This document shows positions 17,960 to 27,069 of a stretch of DNA of 64,000 bases, in pieces (the first letter of the stretch is position 1; each line of letters opens with the position of its first letter). A program made the position numbers and the translations under genes. The notes beneath the pieces are model-generated. The model made no database searches. It was not told the DNA's origin and was given only the letters and a program-made list of their open reading frames with translations. Origin of the DNA: Fundicoccus sp052116145 (GTDB taxonomy: Bacteria; Bacillota; Bacilli; Lactobacillales; Aerococcaceae); assembly GCF_052116145.1 (NCBI RefSeq), contig NZ_JBQKLQ010000003.1, forward strand, positions 62,001 to 126,000, written 5' to 3'.

Positions 17960-18928
17960 ATGAAAACTCAAAAATTAGCAGTCATCGGTGCCGGCCATGT
18001 TGGTTCGCACGTTTTAGCTTATGCAGCAAAGTCAGAATTGTTTGGCGAGATTGCGGTCATTGATCCGCGTGGGAACATTGCATATGGTGAGGCGCTAGAC
18101 CAAGACCATGCCACTGGACTCTTGTCAAGGCGTAACATCCATATCCATTCGGGTGGCTATGAAGAAGTAGCGGATGCAGATATCGTGATTGTTTCAGCGA
18201 CACATGTCTATGCGCCTGAACCTGTTCCAGCTGATCGTCAGGAATTGATGAAGAATAACGCGTCAATTATTCGTGAAATTATGGATAATGTTGTCAAACA
18301 TACACGTGATGCGATTTTAATTTTCATTACTAATCCAGCCGATACGGTTGCTTACATTGCTGCAAATGAGTATGACTATCCTAGCCAGCAAATTTTAAGT
18401 ACAGGTTGTATGTTAGACTCCGCTCGTTTACGTCACTTTATTGGACGTCATTACGGCGTCGATCCAAAATCGGTTGCTGGTTATATGATGGGTGAACATG
18501 GCTACACAGCCTTTCCTGTCTTAAGTCGCTTAACCGTTGGTGGTATTGCTTTTGATGACTTAGCTGAATACTTCCCGGATGTAGAGCCACTGACAGCCGA
18601 TCAAATTAAAGAACATGTGGTACAAACTGCTTATGAAGTTTTTGATGCTAAAGTTGGAGTTACCAACGCCGGTGTCGCAGAATCATCCATCGAATTGGCA
18701 AGGGCTATTTTGTTAGATGAAAAAGCGATTTATCCAGTCGCAGTCTCTTTCACTAACGGTGAATACGGCTTTGACCAACCGAGCGCCTTCAGCGTTCCTT
18801 GTGTCTTAGGACGTCGTGGTGTGGAGCGCCGCTTAATGGTTAGCTTAAACGATTGGGAAACAGAAAAATTAAAGATTTCAGTCGCAAGTATTCAAGCGTC
18901 GATTGCCTTAGCAGAATCTTTAAAATAA
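17960..18928 (+). CDS. NAD-dependent L-2-hydroxyacid dehydrogenase (LDH/HicDH family)
   Basis: The protein has 322 residues. The N-terminal GAGHVGSH is the NAD-binding loop and VIDPRGNIA holds the acidic residue that selects NAD. TNPADTVAYIA, CMLDSARLRHFIG (catalytic Asp and substrate-binding Arg) and MMGEHG (catalytic His) place it in the lactate/malate dehydrogenase family. The specificity loop PEPVPADRQELMKNN lacks the Gln typical of true L-lactate dehydrogenases, so a broader 2-hydroxyacid such as 2-hydroxyisocaproate is more likely than lactate. The start ATG follows GAGG at eight bases. It is a single plus-strand gene with the 42-bp array and element B upstream. Confidence 0.85.
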   Translation: MKTQKLAVIGAGHVGSHVLAYAAKSELFGEIAVIDPRGNIAYGEALDQDHATGLLSRRNIHIHSGGYEEVADADIVIVSATHVYAPEPVPADRQELMKNNASIIREIMDNVVKHTRDAILIFITNPADTVAYIAANEYDYPSQQILSTGCMLDSARLRHFIGRHYGVDPKSVAGYMMGEHGYTAFPVLSRLTVGGIAFDDLAEYFPDVEPLTADQIKEHVVQTAYEVFDAKVGVTNAGVAESSIELARAILLDEKAIYPVAVSFTNGEYGFDQPSAFSVPCVLGRRGVERRLMVSLNDWETEKLKISVASIQASIALAESLK

Positions 18929-19046
18929 TTTACCCTCCAGACCTTTCCCAGCAATAGCTTGGAAAGGTTTTCTCGTGTATGATTGTCTAGTGAGCATAAA
19001 TATAGTATGCTATGGGGTCCAAGCAGACGCGAAAGGAGTTGCTGTT

Positions 19047-21401
19047 ATGAAAACAGAATTACAACATGAACAAGACTATTTACAGTATGTCTATGAGCAA
19101 TTGTTACACAGCCAAGTAGAGCTGAGTGAATTACTCGACTATTACGAAACTGACGGACGCGCTAAACTAAGCGTCTTAGCCAATGAGGTTCGTCTAAATT
19201 TCGGGGATGATTCGGATACGTTAGAAACTTATGCGAACTTTGAAATGAAGAGTCGCGAGATTGATCAGATGAACCTTCGGATGGAAACAGCTTCTAACTT
19301 ATTACAAAAGGTTGTCCAGTTATTGAAGGCGCCGTATTTCGGTAAGATTGTTGTGGATTTTCTTGACGGTGACGAAGGCGATGATCTTGATACCTTTTAT
19401 ATCGGCCGTCACGGCTTTGCGACAGAAGAATCGCAACATTTGATATACGATTGGCGTTCGCCAATTGCTGAGTTGTTTTATAATAACGATATTGGTCCTT
19501 CTAACTATGAAGTCCACCAAAATCGAATTGATGTGGAAATCGCAGCTCGTCGCCAACTCATTGTCGAAGCGAACCGTCTTTTGAATTTCTTTGATGCCTC
19601 AGTTGCGATTCAAGATGATGTTTTACTTGAAGCCTTAAAACAAGACGCGACGACACAAATGACTGATATCACATCGACGATTCAAAAGGAACAGAATGTG
19701 ATTATTCGTGACATGGACCACCCATTATTATTGGTTAATGGTGTAGCCGGAAGTGGAAAGACGTCGACCATTATGCAGCGAATTGCTTATTTGCTGTATA
19801 CCTTACGCACAGAAATCACGTCAGATAACGTCTTGATTCTATCACCTAATCATAACTTTATTGATTACATATCGAATGTCTTACCTGCATTAGGTGAAAG
19901 TAATCCCTTGAATATGACTTTCTTACAGTTGATGGATCAATATTTAACTTGGCAAATTGAAAATGAGACAGACTACTTCGCAAGAATTAGTGCCGAAACA
20001 GTAGACGAGCAAACAAGCACTCTACGTACTGCCGATTACTATCACTTTGCTAAATTAGCTGGACCAAGCCTCGCAGGCAAACAGATTTTCAGACCCCTTA
20101 CCCACAAAGGTAAGGCGATTATTTCGACTGAGCGTATTCAACAATTTTTTGAAGAAACGCCCGTTGAGAACAGCCTACAAGCTCGTATTCAAGCGACTAA
20201 ACAAAAGCTTGCCGCTTATTGGGAAAGACGTATCCGCAAGCAAGCTAGCAAGCCAAAAATGCAAAATCAAATCCTGACACTATCAGAAGAAATGCAAGAA
20301 AAATATTTCGGTAGCTTGATTGCAGATGAATCGAATGCCAATGTGGTGAAACTCGGTCGCAAGTTATTAACGAAGAAATACCAAGGCATTACAAATGGGA
20401 TTCAAGATAACCAATGGATTAATTTAGAAGCCATGTTTGATTTGGTCTATCAAGACTATACAAAAGGCAAAACGTATCAACATATGGCCGATGGTTTGTC
20501 GACGGTAGATGAAGCCGTGATTTACCTGTCATTGACTCACCATTTCATTGAGAAATTGACGCTACCTGAAATGCGTTTTGTCTTAATTGATGAAGTTCAA
20601 GATTATTCAGCGGCTCAAATTAACTTATTGAAAGATTTATTTGTGAAAAGCGAATTCACCATGGTCGGAGATGAAAACCAAGCGATTTTCAATAGTGCAA
20701 TTGCTTTTGATGATATTAAAACTATCTTCGAGAAAACACGACACCAGGATAGCTCGACCGTTGGTATGAGTGGACGCGGTGCGGTTGTTAGAGCAAGACG
20801 TGGTCGTGACTTTGTTCAACGTTATGACTTATTGAACAGCTACCGTTCAAGTGGCGCCATCACGCAAGCCTTTAGCGAACTAGCAAGTAGCCAAGAGAAT
20901 ATTGCAATCACACCGATTCGCCCTTATGGAGCGACACCGGAAATTTATTCAGTAACCGATCATTCAGATTACCCGGCCCTGTTAACGAAGCTACTAGCCG
21001 ACTTACCTGCCGAAAGTTCTTTAGCAATTATTACGAAAACAGCTGACCAAGCCAATGACTTGCGCGACTATCTTGACGTACATTTCACTGATCGCCAAGC
21101 AAGCCACACTACTGAACTCAAGCAAACTGATGACCCAAGTGAGGCAGTAACTGACGTAAAAGCAGCACAACTGCAGGAACTATTGACGACCAAACGATAT
21201 CAAGTGCTACCAATCAGTGTCTCAAAAGGTTTAGAATTCGATAATGTGCTGGTAGATAATGTCTCAGCCGACAACTACGCAACGGCTCGTGAACAACGCA
21301 TTCTCTACACTGCTTTCTCACGTGCAATGGACCGTTTGTTTATCACTTACACAGGCATCGCCAGTCCGTTTTTAGAAAAAATTCAATCCTTAGCAGAATA
21401 A
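19047..21401 (+). CDS. helD: HelD-like RNA polymerase recycling motor (UvrD-type ATPase)
   Basis: The protein has 784 residues. ATG 19047 follows AAAGGAG by ten bases; the reading from 18975 adds an unlikely extension. The N terminus (QHEQDYLQYVYEQLLHSQ, about residues 5-100) is a charged helical coiled-coil arm as in HelD. The Walker A motif VNGVAGSGKTSTIMQRI is near residue 230, Walker B LIDEVQDYSAAQ near 515. Motifs SKGLEFDNVLVDN and YTAFSRAMDRLFITYTG close the second RecA lobe. HelD pries stalled RNA polymerase off DNA and releases sigma, delta-dependent in Bacillus; the delta subunit gene lies 4 kb away. A hairpin terminator follows. Confidence 0.88.
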   Translation: MKTELQHEQDYLQYVYEQLLHSQVELSELLDYYETDGRAKLSVLANEVRLNFGDDSDTLETYANFEMKSREIDQMNLRMETASNLLQKVVQLLKAPYFGKIVVDFLDGDEGDDLDTFYIGRHGFATEESQHLIYDWRSPIAELFYNNDIGPSNYEVHQNRIDVEIAARRQLIVEANRLLNFFDASVAIQDDVLLEALKQDATTQMTDITSTIQKEQNVIIRDMDHPLLLVNGVAGSGKTSTIMQRIAYLLYTLRTEITSDNVLILSPNHNFIDYISNVLPALGESNPLNMTFLQLMDQYLTWQIENETDYFARISAETVDEQTSTLRTADYYHFAKLAGPSLAGKQIFRPLTHKGKAIISTERIQQFFEETPVENSLQARIQATKQKLAAYWERRIRKQASKPKMQNQILTLSEEMQEKYFGSLIADESNANVVKLGRKLLTKKYQGITNGIQDNQWINLEAMFDLVYQDYTKGKTYQHMADGLSTVDEAVIYLSLTHHFIEKLTLPEMRFVLIDEVQDYSAAQINLLKDLFVKSEFTMVGDENQAIFNSAIAFDDIKTIFEKTRHQDSSTVGMSGRGAVVRARRGRDFVQRYDLLNSYRSSGAITQAFSELASSQENIAITPIRPYGATPEIYSVTDHSDYPALLTKLLADLPAESSLAIITKTADQANDLRDYLDVHFTDRQASHTTELKQTDDPSEAVTDVKAAQLQELLTTKRYQVLPISVSKGLEFDNVLVDNVSADNYATAREQRILYTAFSRAMDRLFITYTGIASPFLEKIQSLAE

Positions 21402-21421
21402 ATAATAACAATAATATCAAT

Positions 21422-21458
21422 AAACACCTCGATCATTCTCTACAAGATCGAGGTGTTT
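21422..21458 (+). terminator. terminator after helD
   Basis: A 13-bp stem AAACACCTCGATC / GATCGAGGTGTTT with an 11-base loop. The T run is short. Confidence 0.8.
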
Positions 21459-21683
21459 ATGCTTGCCCGTCTAATCCATCGGCTCAAAACTTCCAAAGAA
21501 GCGTTTAAAATGCCGTCAAACCATAAAGAGTACATTAAATTTTAGTCCATAAGTAATAAAGTATAGTAAGTAGTGAACATTTCCTTAATATATACGTTTT
21601 TGAACCACTAAATTCTATATAAAAAGTACAATGCCTTTCAGTGCACGACGATTTCGTTCAATTCATCACCCCACAAACACACG
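21459..21683. other. gene-free stretch, no feature seen
   Basis: This lies between the terminators of helD and fba. There is no frame with a ribosome site and no repeat related to those elsewhere in the window, apart from an isolated ACGACGATTT word that is too short to count. Confidence 0.6.
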
Positions 21684-21733
21684 AAAAAAAGCACTTCAGT
21701 TCCTGCTCACGCAGCAACTAGAGTGCTTTTTAA
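21684..21733 (-). terminator. terminator after fba
   Basis: Read on the minus strand, AAAGCACTC...CTGC / GCAG...AAGTGCTTTTTTT forms a stem of about 18 bp with loop GTGA and a strong T run. Confidence 0.9.
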
Positions 21734-21743
21734 TGTGAAAGAC

Positions 21744-22601
21744 TTAAGCTTTGTTTGATGAACCAAACATATCCATAGTTTCTTTCGTAGTTTTAACAAT
21801 AGCGTCAAAACCTGGCTTGATTACTTTACGTGGGTCGTAAACTTTATCGTCAGTGTTTAATTTCTCACGAACAGCTTTCGTCCATTGTTGTTGTAATTCA
21901 GTGTTCACGTTGATTTTCGCGTGTCCACGTTCGATAGCCTTTTTAACTTGGAATTCGGGAATTCCTGAACCACCATGTAATACTAATGGTGCACCTGTTG
22001 CGTCTGAGATTGCTTGCATTTCGTCGAAACCTAATTGAGGTTCGCCATCGTAAGTTCCGTGTACAGATCCTAAAGCAGCTGCTAAAGCATCAACATTAGC
22101 TTCTGTAACCATACGCTTACATTCTTCTAGGTCAGCATATTGAACGCCACCTACAACACCGTCTTCTTCTCCACCAACAGTACCGACTTCAGCTTCAACT
22201 GAAGCACCGTTTGCGTGTGCGTACTCAACAACTTTTTTCGTTAATTCGATGTTGTCGTTGATTGGATCGTGAGAACCATCAATCATTACTGATGAGAACC
22301 CAGCGTCGATTGCTTCTTTACAAGTTTCGAATGAAGAACCGTGGTCTAAATGTAACGCTACAGGTACAGTGATGTCCATTGAATCTAATAAAGCAGTTAC
22401 CATTGCTGAAACTACAGTAGGGCCACCCATATACTTACCAGCACCTTCAGAAACACCTAAAATGACTGGTGAATTGTTTTCTTGTGCAGCAGTTAAAACA
22501 GCTTGTGTCCACTCTAAGTTGTTAATGTTAAACTGACCTACAGCATATTGTCCCTCTTTAGCTTTGTTCAACATGTCTGTCATACTTACTAAACGACTCA
22601 T
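21744..22601 (-). CDS. fba: class II fructose-1,6-bisphosphate aldolase
   Basis: The protein has 285 residues. ATG 22601 has AGGAGG nine bases upstream; a TTG six bases earlier is too close to that site. This zinc enzyme splits fructose bisphosphate into dihydroxyacetone phosphate and glyceraldehyde 3-phosphate in glycolysis. Marks: AVGQFNINNLEW at the N terminus, VALHLDHGSSFE with the zinc His and catalytic Asp near residue 82, MIDGSHDPINDNI, EAEVGTVGGEEDGV, VHGTYDGEPQLGFD with a zinc His, and LHGGSGIPEFQVKKAI with the phosphate loop and third His. It stands alone between terminators. Confidence 0.97.
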   Translation of the reverse strand: MSRLVSMTDMLNKAKEGQYAVGQFNINNLEWTQAVLTAAQENNSPVILGVSEGAGKYMGGPTVVSAMVTALLDSMDITVPVALHLDHGSSFETCKEAIDAGFSSVMIDGSHDPINDNIELTKKVVEYAHANGASVEAEVGTVGGEEDGVVGGVQYADLEECKRMVTEANVDALAAALGSVHGTYDGEPQLGFDEMQAISDATGAPLVLHGGSGIPEFQVKKAIERGHAKINVNTELQQQWTKAVREKLNTDDKVYDPRKVIKPGFDAIVKTTKETMDMFGSSNKA

Positions 22602-22609
22602 GATCAAAT

Positions 22610-22983
22610 TCCTCCTTGATTACAATACAAAATTTTATTCCTCTATAATTATACTCCAAAAAAGCCGATGATGCTAGGGATAAAGCCAAAGTAAAGGACC
22701 CTTTTCACAATAAACCTCTATTTAAGACCATTCCCTCTGACAAAATAAGACCAATCAACACCTAGTCGAAAGCATCAGGATGATAGGTTTAAATTTTGAC
22801 AGCAAGAATCTGTCGCCCCCACCAAGGAAGCCCTGACACTAAACGCCCCACATATTCTCCCATCCAAAACCTAGGTGAAACAACTAATCTTCACTCGCGC
22901 TTGACCGCTTGTTTTTCTATCAAGCGCCTTACCCTATGAACATGAAGCGCTCCGTCTGACGCATCGCTGCCCCTTCGAAAGCC
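22610..22983. other. gene-free stretch upstream of fba, no feature seen
   Basis: About 370 bases with no frame that has a ribosome site and no clear repeat. It must hold the fba promoter; AT-rich sequence near 22640-22660 is compatible with one, but I cannot place the boxes firmly. Confidence 0.5.
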
Positions 22984-23029
22984 CAAAAGAGCCTCACCAA
23001 CTCTCTCGTCGGAAAGGCTCCATTTTTTG
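22984..23029 (-). terminator. probable terminator after pyrG
   Basis: On the minus strand GAGCCTTTCC...GGTGAGGCTC forms an imperfect stem followed by TTTT. It begins 14 bases past the pyrG stop. Confidence 0.65.
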
Positions 23030-23042
23030 ACTTAGTGAACGC

Positions 23043-24662
23043 TTATTTTTTGATGCTATGTTGGTAGGATAAAGCTGCTTCAACAAAACCAGAGAAAATT
23101 CTTTGTGGTCGGTTAGGACGCGAAATGAACTCTGGGTGGAATTGTGAGGCAATAAAGAACGGGTGGTCCGCTAATTCGATAATCTCCACTAAACGACCAT
23201 CTGGGCTGACACCTGAGAATATTAAACCATTCTCTTCTAAAACTTCACGGTAAGCGTTATTGAACTCATAACGGTGACGGTGACGTTCTTCGATAACATC
23301 TTGATCCATGTAAATTTCGCGAGTCTTTGTCCCTTTTTTTAAGACACATGGGTAAAGACCTAAACGTAATGTACCGCCTAGATTTTGTGTTTCATCTTGG
23401 TCAGCCATTAAGTCAATAATTTTATGAACCGCTTCTGTATTTTCTTCGGCAGAATCTGCTCCTTCTAGACCAACAACATTACGTGCGAATTCCACACAAG
23501 CTAATTGCATCCCTAAACAAATTCCGAAGAAAGGCACTTTATTTTCACGAGCGTATTTGATGGCAGCAATCTTGCCATCAATCCCACGGCTACCGAAACC
23601 ACCCGGCACTAGAATACCATCCACATCGCCTAAGATTTCTTTAGCATTTTCATCCGTTACTTCTTCAGCATTGATCCAATGAATGTCAACATCGCTATCG
23701 AAAGCATAGCCAGCATGTTTCAAGGCTTCAACAACAGATAAGTAAGCATCTGGTAATTCAACATATTTACCAACTAAGGCAATGGACGTTGTTTGCTTCA
23801 GATGTAACACTTTATGCTCTAGTGCTTCCCATGCAGACATATCCGCTTGAGGTAAATCAGACATACCGAAGTGCTTCAAGACTAAATCATCCATGTGTTG
23901 CTCTTGTAGGCTTAAAGGAATTGTATATAAAGTCTCAACGTCACGCGATTCGATGACTGCCTCTTTAGCCACATCACAGAATAAAGCTAACTTATCTTTA
24001 ATTGAGCTCGCTAATTCTTCTTCAGTACGTACAACAAGAATATTAGGTTGAATACCTAAACTACGTAATTCCTTGACACTATGTTGTGTAGGTTTAGTTT
24101 TCACTTCACCCGCTGCTTTTAAATAAGGAATTAATGTTGTGTGGATATACAACACATTATCCGTTCCAACATCCGAACGCATTTGACGCAAAGCTTCCAA
24201 GAAAGGTAAACTCTCGATATCGCCTACCGTTCCACCGACTTCTGTAATCACGATATCAGCATTGGTAATTTCACCAGCACGTATAATTTTCTCTTTAATA
24301 CCGTTAGTAATATGAGGAATTACTTGAACCGTTGCGCCTAAATAGTCGCCATTACGCTCTTTGCGTAATACTTCTGAATAAATTTTACCGGTCGTCACAC
24401 TCGAGTATTTATTGGCATTGACATCGATGAAACGTTCATAGTGACCTAAGTCTAAGTCAGTTTCTGAACCGTCATCTGTTACGAATACCTCTCCGTGTTG
24501 ATAAGGACTCATCGTACCTGGATCGACGTTAATATAAGGATCGAATTTCTGAATAGCGATTTTTAACCCACGGTTTTTCAGCAAACGCCCTAAAGATGCA
24601 GCAACAATCCCTTTACCGATTGAGGAAACCACGCCACCTGTTACAAAGATGTATTTTGTCAT
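23043..24662 (-). CDS. pyrG: CTP synthase
   Basis: The protein has 539 residues, full length. It aminates UTP to CTP using glutamine and ATP. The N-terminal synthetase domain starts TKYIFVTGGVVSSIGKGI, with the UTP/Mg region SPYQHGEVFVTDDGSETDLDLGHYERF and EVGGTVGDIES. The class I glutaminase domain from about residue 290 has the oxyanion loop GGFGSRG, the nucleophile Cys in FFGICLGMQLA and the His/Glu pair in QFHPEF. The rpoE-pyrG order is the classic Gram-positive arrangement. The leader at 24741-24857 shows a promoter with a GGG start and a terminator, matching CTP-controlled attenuation. Confidence 0.98.
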   Translation of the reverse strand: MTKYIFVTGGVVSSIGKGIVAASLGRLLKNRGLKIAIQKFDPYINVDPGTMSPYQHGEVFVTDDGSETDLDLGHYERFIDVNANKYSSVTTGKIYSEVLRKERNGDYLGATVQVIPHITNGIKEKIIRAGEITNADIVITEVGGTVGDIESLPFLEALRQMRSDVGTDNVLYIHTTLIPYLKAAGEVKTKPTQHSVKELRSLGIQPNILVVRTEEELASSIKDKLALFCDVAKEAVIESRDVETLYTIPLSLQEQHMDDLVLKHFGMSDLPQADMSAWEALEHKVLHLKQTTSIALVGKYVELPDAYLSVVEALKHAGYAFDSDVDIHWINAEEVTDENAKEILGDVDGILVPGGFGSRGIDGKIAAIKYARENKVPFFGICLGMQLACVEFARNVVGLEGADSAEENTEAVHKIIDLMADQDETQNLGGTLRLGLYPCVLKKGTKTREIYMDQDVIEERHRHRYEFNNAYREVLEENGLIFSGVSPDGRLVEIIELADHPFFIASQFHPEFISRPNRPQRIFSGFVEAALSYQHSIKK

Positions 24663-24740
24663 AAAAGTTTACTCCCTTTACTTAATTATTTCTGCGCGTC
24701 CAAATAAATGATTGGCACGCGGGTGTTACCGAAGACCGCC

Positions 24741-24783
24741 ATAAAAATAAAAGAGCTCCCCATTCCATTGGAACGGGGAGCTC
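24741..24783 (-). terminator. pyrG leader attenuator hairpin
   Basis: Minus strand: a 13-bp stem starting GAGCTCCCCGTTCC and closing GGAATGGGGAGCTC, followed by TTTTATTTTTAT, lies between the pyrG promoter and the gene. The 5' arm has the pyrimidine run CUCCCC that an added poly-G 5' end could pair with, preventing the terminator, as known for B. subtilis pyrG. Confidence 0.88.
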
Positions 24784-24818
24784 AGACGACTTACATACCC
24801 TAACAGTCTGCCAGGGTG

Positions 24819-24857
24819 CCCAATGAAGATAATACTTGATTGGGATTTTATAGTCAA
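24819..24857 (-). promoter_or_regulatory. pyrG promoter with GGG initiation site
   Basis: On the minus strand -35 TTGACT (24857-24852), a 17-base spacer, -10 TATTAT (24834-24829), then seven bases to GGGC with +1 at 24821. A GGG start right after a sigma-A -10 is what reiterative G addition at low CTP needs. Confidence 0.85.
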
Positions 24858-24906
24858 GTGATTATAAAAATTTAATTTTTAAGCTTGAATTTTAAGCTAA
24901 CTAAAA

Positions 24907-25566
24907 TTAATCTTCTTCCTCTTCGTCAAAACTTTGTTCTTCGTCTTCTTCGTCTTCATCATCGATTTCGATTACTTCATCGTCATCTAATTCAATCTCT
25001 TCATCACCAAGCTCAGTTAAATCGCTCTTATAAGCCACTAACTCTTTATCTTCCTCTTCTTCTTCCTCTTCGGCGTCTGGATCGATAATTGTGTTCAAGC
25101 TCGCTGTATCGTCTTCTTCGTCATCATCATCTTCATCATCAAATGAATCATCTTCTTCATCGTAAATACCATCCACATCTTCTGGATCATCATCATTGTA
25201 GTCAATCATGTCATCAGAATCAGCAAAAGCATTTAATTTACGTTTTTTCTTCAGCTTACGTTTCGGTTGCTCTTCTTCTTCAGCAGACGTAATAATTTCC
25301 TCGTCTATCTCATCAATCGCATACCATGCGCGTAAACCCCAACGATTATCACCTAAAGAAATAAAGCGACCATCAATATTAATATCCGTATAAAAACGCG
25401 TCATACGTGACTCTAATTCTGAATCATCAAAACCAAGATAGTCTTGGACCAACTCTAATAAGTCAGTAAAGTCAACGACATCACCCTTAGTTTCTAAAAT
25501 TGCATGTGAGACCTCAACCATTGATAATTCATCTTTATTTAAATGTGTTAATTGTTTTAATTCCAT
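24907..25566 (-). CDS. rpoE: RNA polymerase delta subunit
   Basis: The protein has 219 residues. The N-terminal domain (1 to about 95: SMVEVSHAILETKGDVVDFTDLLELVQDYLG, later RFISLGDNRWGLRAWY) is the HARE-HTH-like fold that docks on RNA polymerase. A short basic stretch (KRKLKKKRKL) is followed by a long acidic tail of Asp and Glu to the end, the disordered polyanion that displaces nucleic acid. Delta is found only in Gram-positives of the Bacilli and works with HelD in recycling polymerase. ATG 25566 has GGAAG upstream. The tail gives low-complexity frames on the opposite strand, which are not genes. Confidence 0.96.
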   Translation of the reverse strand: MELKQLTHLNKDELSMVEVSHAILETKGDVVDFTDLLELVQDYLGFDDSELESRMTRFYTDINIDGRFISLGDNRWGLRAWYAIDEIDEEIITSAEEEEQPKRKLKKKRKLNAFADSDDMIDYNDDDPEDVDGIYDEEDDSFDDEDDDDEEDDTASLNTIIDPDAEEEEEEEDKELVAYKSDLTELGDEEIELDDDEVIEIDDEDEEDEEQSFDEEEED

Positions 25567-25610
25567 CCGGGCACTTCCTTCCTAGTGTACCTTTATATAT
25601 TACCGATTTG

Positions 25611-26030
25611 TCACCGATAAATCAATTGAAAATCATACTTACCCAGCAATTCCTCATTAAGAATTAATTCATAAGACAAATCCAAACGCCCCGCACCCTC
25701 ACCCTGCTCCCAAGACATCGCCAACGTCCTCACATTCAAGTCCCAGACACCTTGAGGCGTCTGATAGGGCGTCACCGTCACCTGATCCAAATTAAAAAAC
25801 AAAGAATAAGCCGGCTGCCTAATCTCCAATACTGGTGAAGGATTCAAAATACCTTCTGGACGCCACTTCAACTCAATTCTCGCCCCATTCTCATCCACAT
25901 AAGCCAAACGCGAAAAAGACGACAACTCAACTAATTCACCCGAAGACATAAACTTATAATGCTCCTTAGAATCCTCCATCTGATACTCAATCCACTGATT
26001 AATCTCCAATGAAACTTCACGCTTCCCCAT
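25611..26030 (-). CDS. DUF1934 (YwiB-like) protein
   Basis: The protein has 139 residues, the family's usual size. ATG 26030 is preferred over GTG 26042, which overlaps the AGGAG site. DUF1934 proteins form a small calycin-like beta barrel; the run of alternating strands (YKFMSSGELVELSSFSRLAYVDENG, ELKWRPEGILN, LDLSYELILNEELLGKYDFQLIY) fits. The function is unknown. In many Bacilli it sits near rpoE and argS; here it lies 45 bases upstream of rpoE on the same strand, so the two may share a transcript. Base use is unusually C-rich at third positions compared with pyrG. Confidence 0.8.
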   Translation of the reverse strand: MGKREVSLEINQWIEYQMEDSKEHYKFMSSGELVELSSFSRLAYVDENGARIELKWRPEGILNPSPVLEIRQPAYSLFFNLDQVTVTPYQTPQGVWDLNVRTLAMSWEQGEGAGRLDLSYELILNEELLGKYDFQLIYR

Positions 26031-26118
26031 AAGACACCTCACTCCTAAACATTCTGCTTATTCATTATAATTCAAAGCATGCTATAATCAAAGTAACAAC
26101 CAAAACAAGGAGCAATAC

Positions 26119-27057
26119 ATGCCAACATTCGACTACCTAAGCCACCATCACTGGCTCATATACGACGAAACATATAACCCTGACGCCCAAGAAAAAGACA
26201 CCGCCATGGCCCTACAAGATAGTTTCATCCGATACTTACCCGGGAAAAATAAGGCACTAGACACACCAGCAAGCGCCACAACCGAACCCTCGAACAGCCT
26301 TGTCGATTCCCCTGCGGCCCTAGAAGAAGCGAGTGCCAAACCAACGGCCCTTCTTCACTTCTACCCGTCAGTTCGCGACACAATCTTGCTAGGCGCCAAA
26401 GATAAATTACTCGCTAACTTTACTGGCGGGGTCGACTATTTAATTGACCAAGGCTACACCGTTAGCTTGCGCCCTCACGGGGGTCTAGCAGTCGTCAACG
26501 ATGCCGGAGTTTTAAATATCGCTCTGGTATCAGATAATAACTATTATCCCTTAACGATAGACGAGGCTTACGAACAAATGGTCAAACTAATCGAACTAGC
26601 GCTCGCTCGCTATGATTTAACAGTAGATGCTTATGAGATAGAAGATTCTTACTGTCCAGGAACATTTGATTTAGTGGTCAACGGCCGTAAAATCGGTGGC
26701 ATCGCCCAAAGACGCTTTAAGAGTGGTTTAACAACCGCTGCTTATATTAGCGTGTCCGGTGACCAAGCAAGCCGTGCAGAATTGATTCGTGAATTTTATG
26801 CCATTGGCCAAGCAGATGAGCGCTTCCCTAGCGTCAATCCTGCTTCGATGATTAGTCTAACTGATCTACTGCCTGAAGCGGCAGCCGATAAGCTAACTGT
26901 TTCAGTCTTTAAACAAGATATATTAGATACGATTGCTAACTATAGCCAATACGAACGAGGCGATTACCTTGATCCAGAATTACAAGCCATCTACTTACCG
27001 CGCCTGGAACAAGCGGTCAAACGTAGTCGTAGCATTCAACCGAAAAACAACCAATAA
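26119..27057 (+). CDS. lipL: LipL-like octanoyl/lipoyl amidotransferase
   Basis: The protein has 312 residues in the biotin/lipoate ligase fold. SLRPHGGLAVVND is the family's acyl-binding RxxGG loop. SYCPGTFDLVVNGRKIGGIAQRR has the Cys (near residue 178) used as acyl-thioester nucleophile by LipL/LipM and the Lys of the binding pocket. LipL moves octanoyl from GcvH to the E2 subunits of 2-oxoacid dehydrogenases. An Ala/Ser/Thr/Pro-rich insert at about residues 45-75 is unusual. The start has AAGGAG upstream. The HD-domain gene follows after 12 bases, so they are likely co-transcribed. LipM-type octanoyltransferase is the alternative. Confidence 0.82.
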   Translation: MPTFDYLSHHHWLIYDETYNPDAQEKDTAMALQDSFIRYLPGKNKALDTPASATTEPSNSLVDSPAALEEASAKPTALLHFYPSVRDTILLGAKDKLLANFTGGVDYLIDQGYTVSLRPHGGLAVVNDAGVLNIALVSDNNYYPLTIDEAYEQMVKLIELALARYDLTVDAYEIEDSYCPGTFDLVVNGRKIGGIAQRRFKSGLTTAAYISVSGDQASRAELIREFYAIGQADERFPSVNPASMISLTDLLPEAAADKLTVSVFKQDILDTIANYSQYERGDYLDPELQAIYLPRLEQAVKRSRSIQPKNNQ

Positions 27058-27069
27058 GGAGGCCGCTTT

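Noticed and set aside
24885..25393. Leucine/histidine-rich frames opposite rpoE
   Set aside because: They are shadows of the Asp/Glu-rich tail of the delta subunit.
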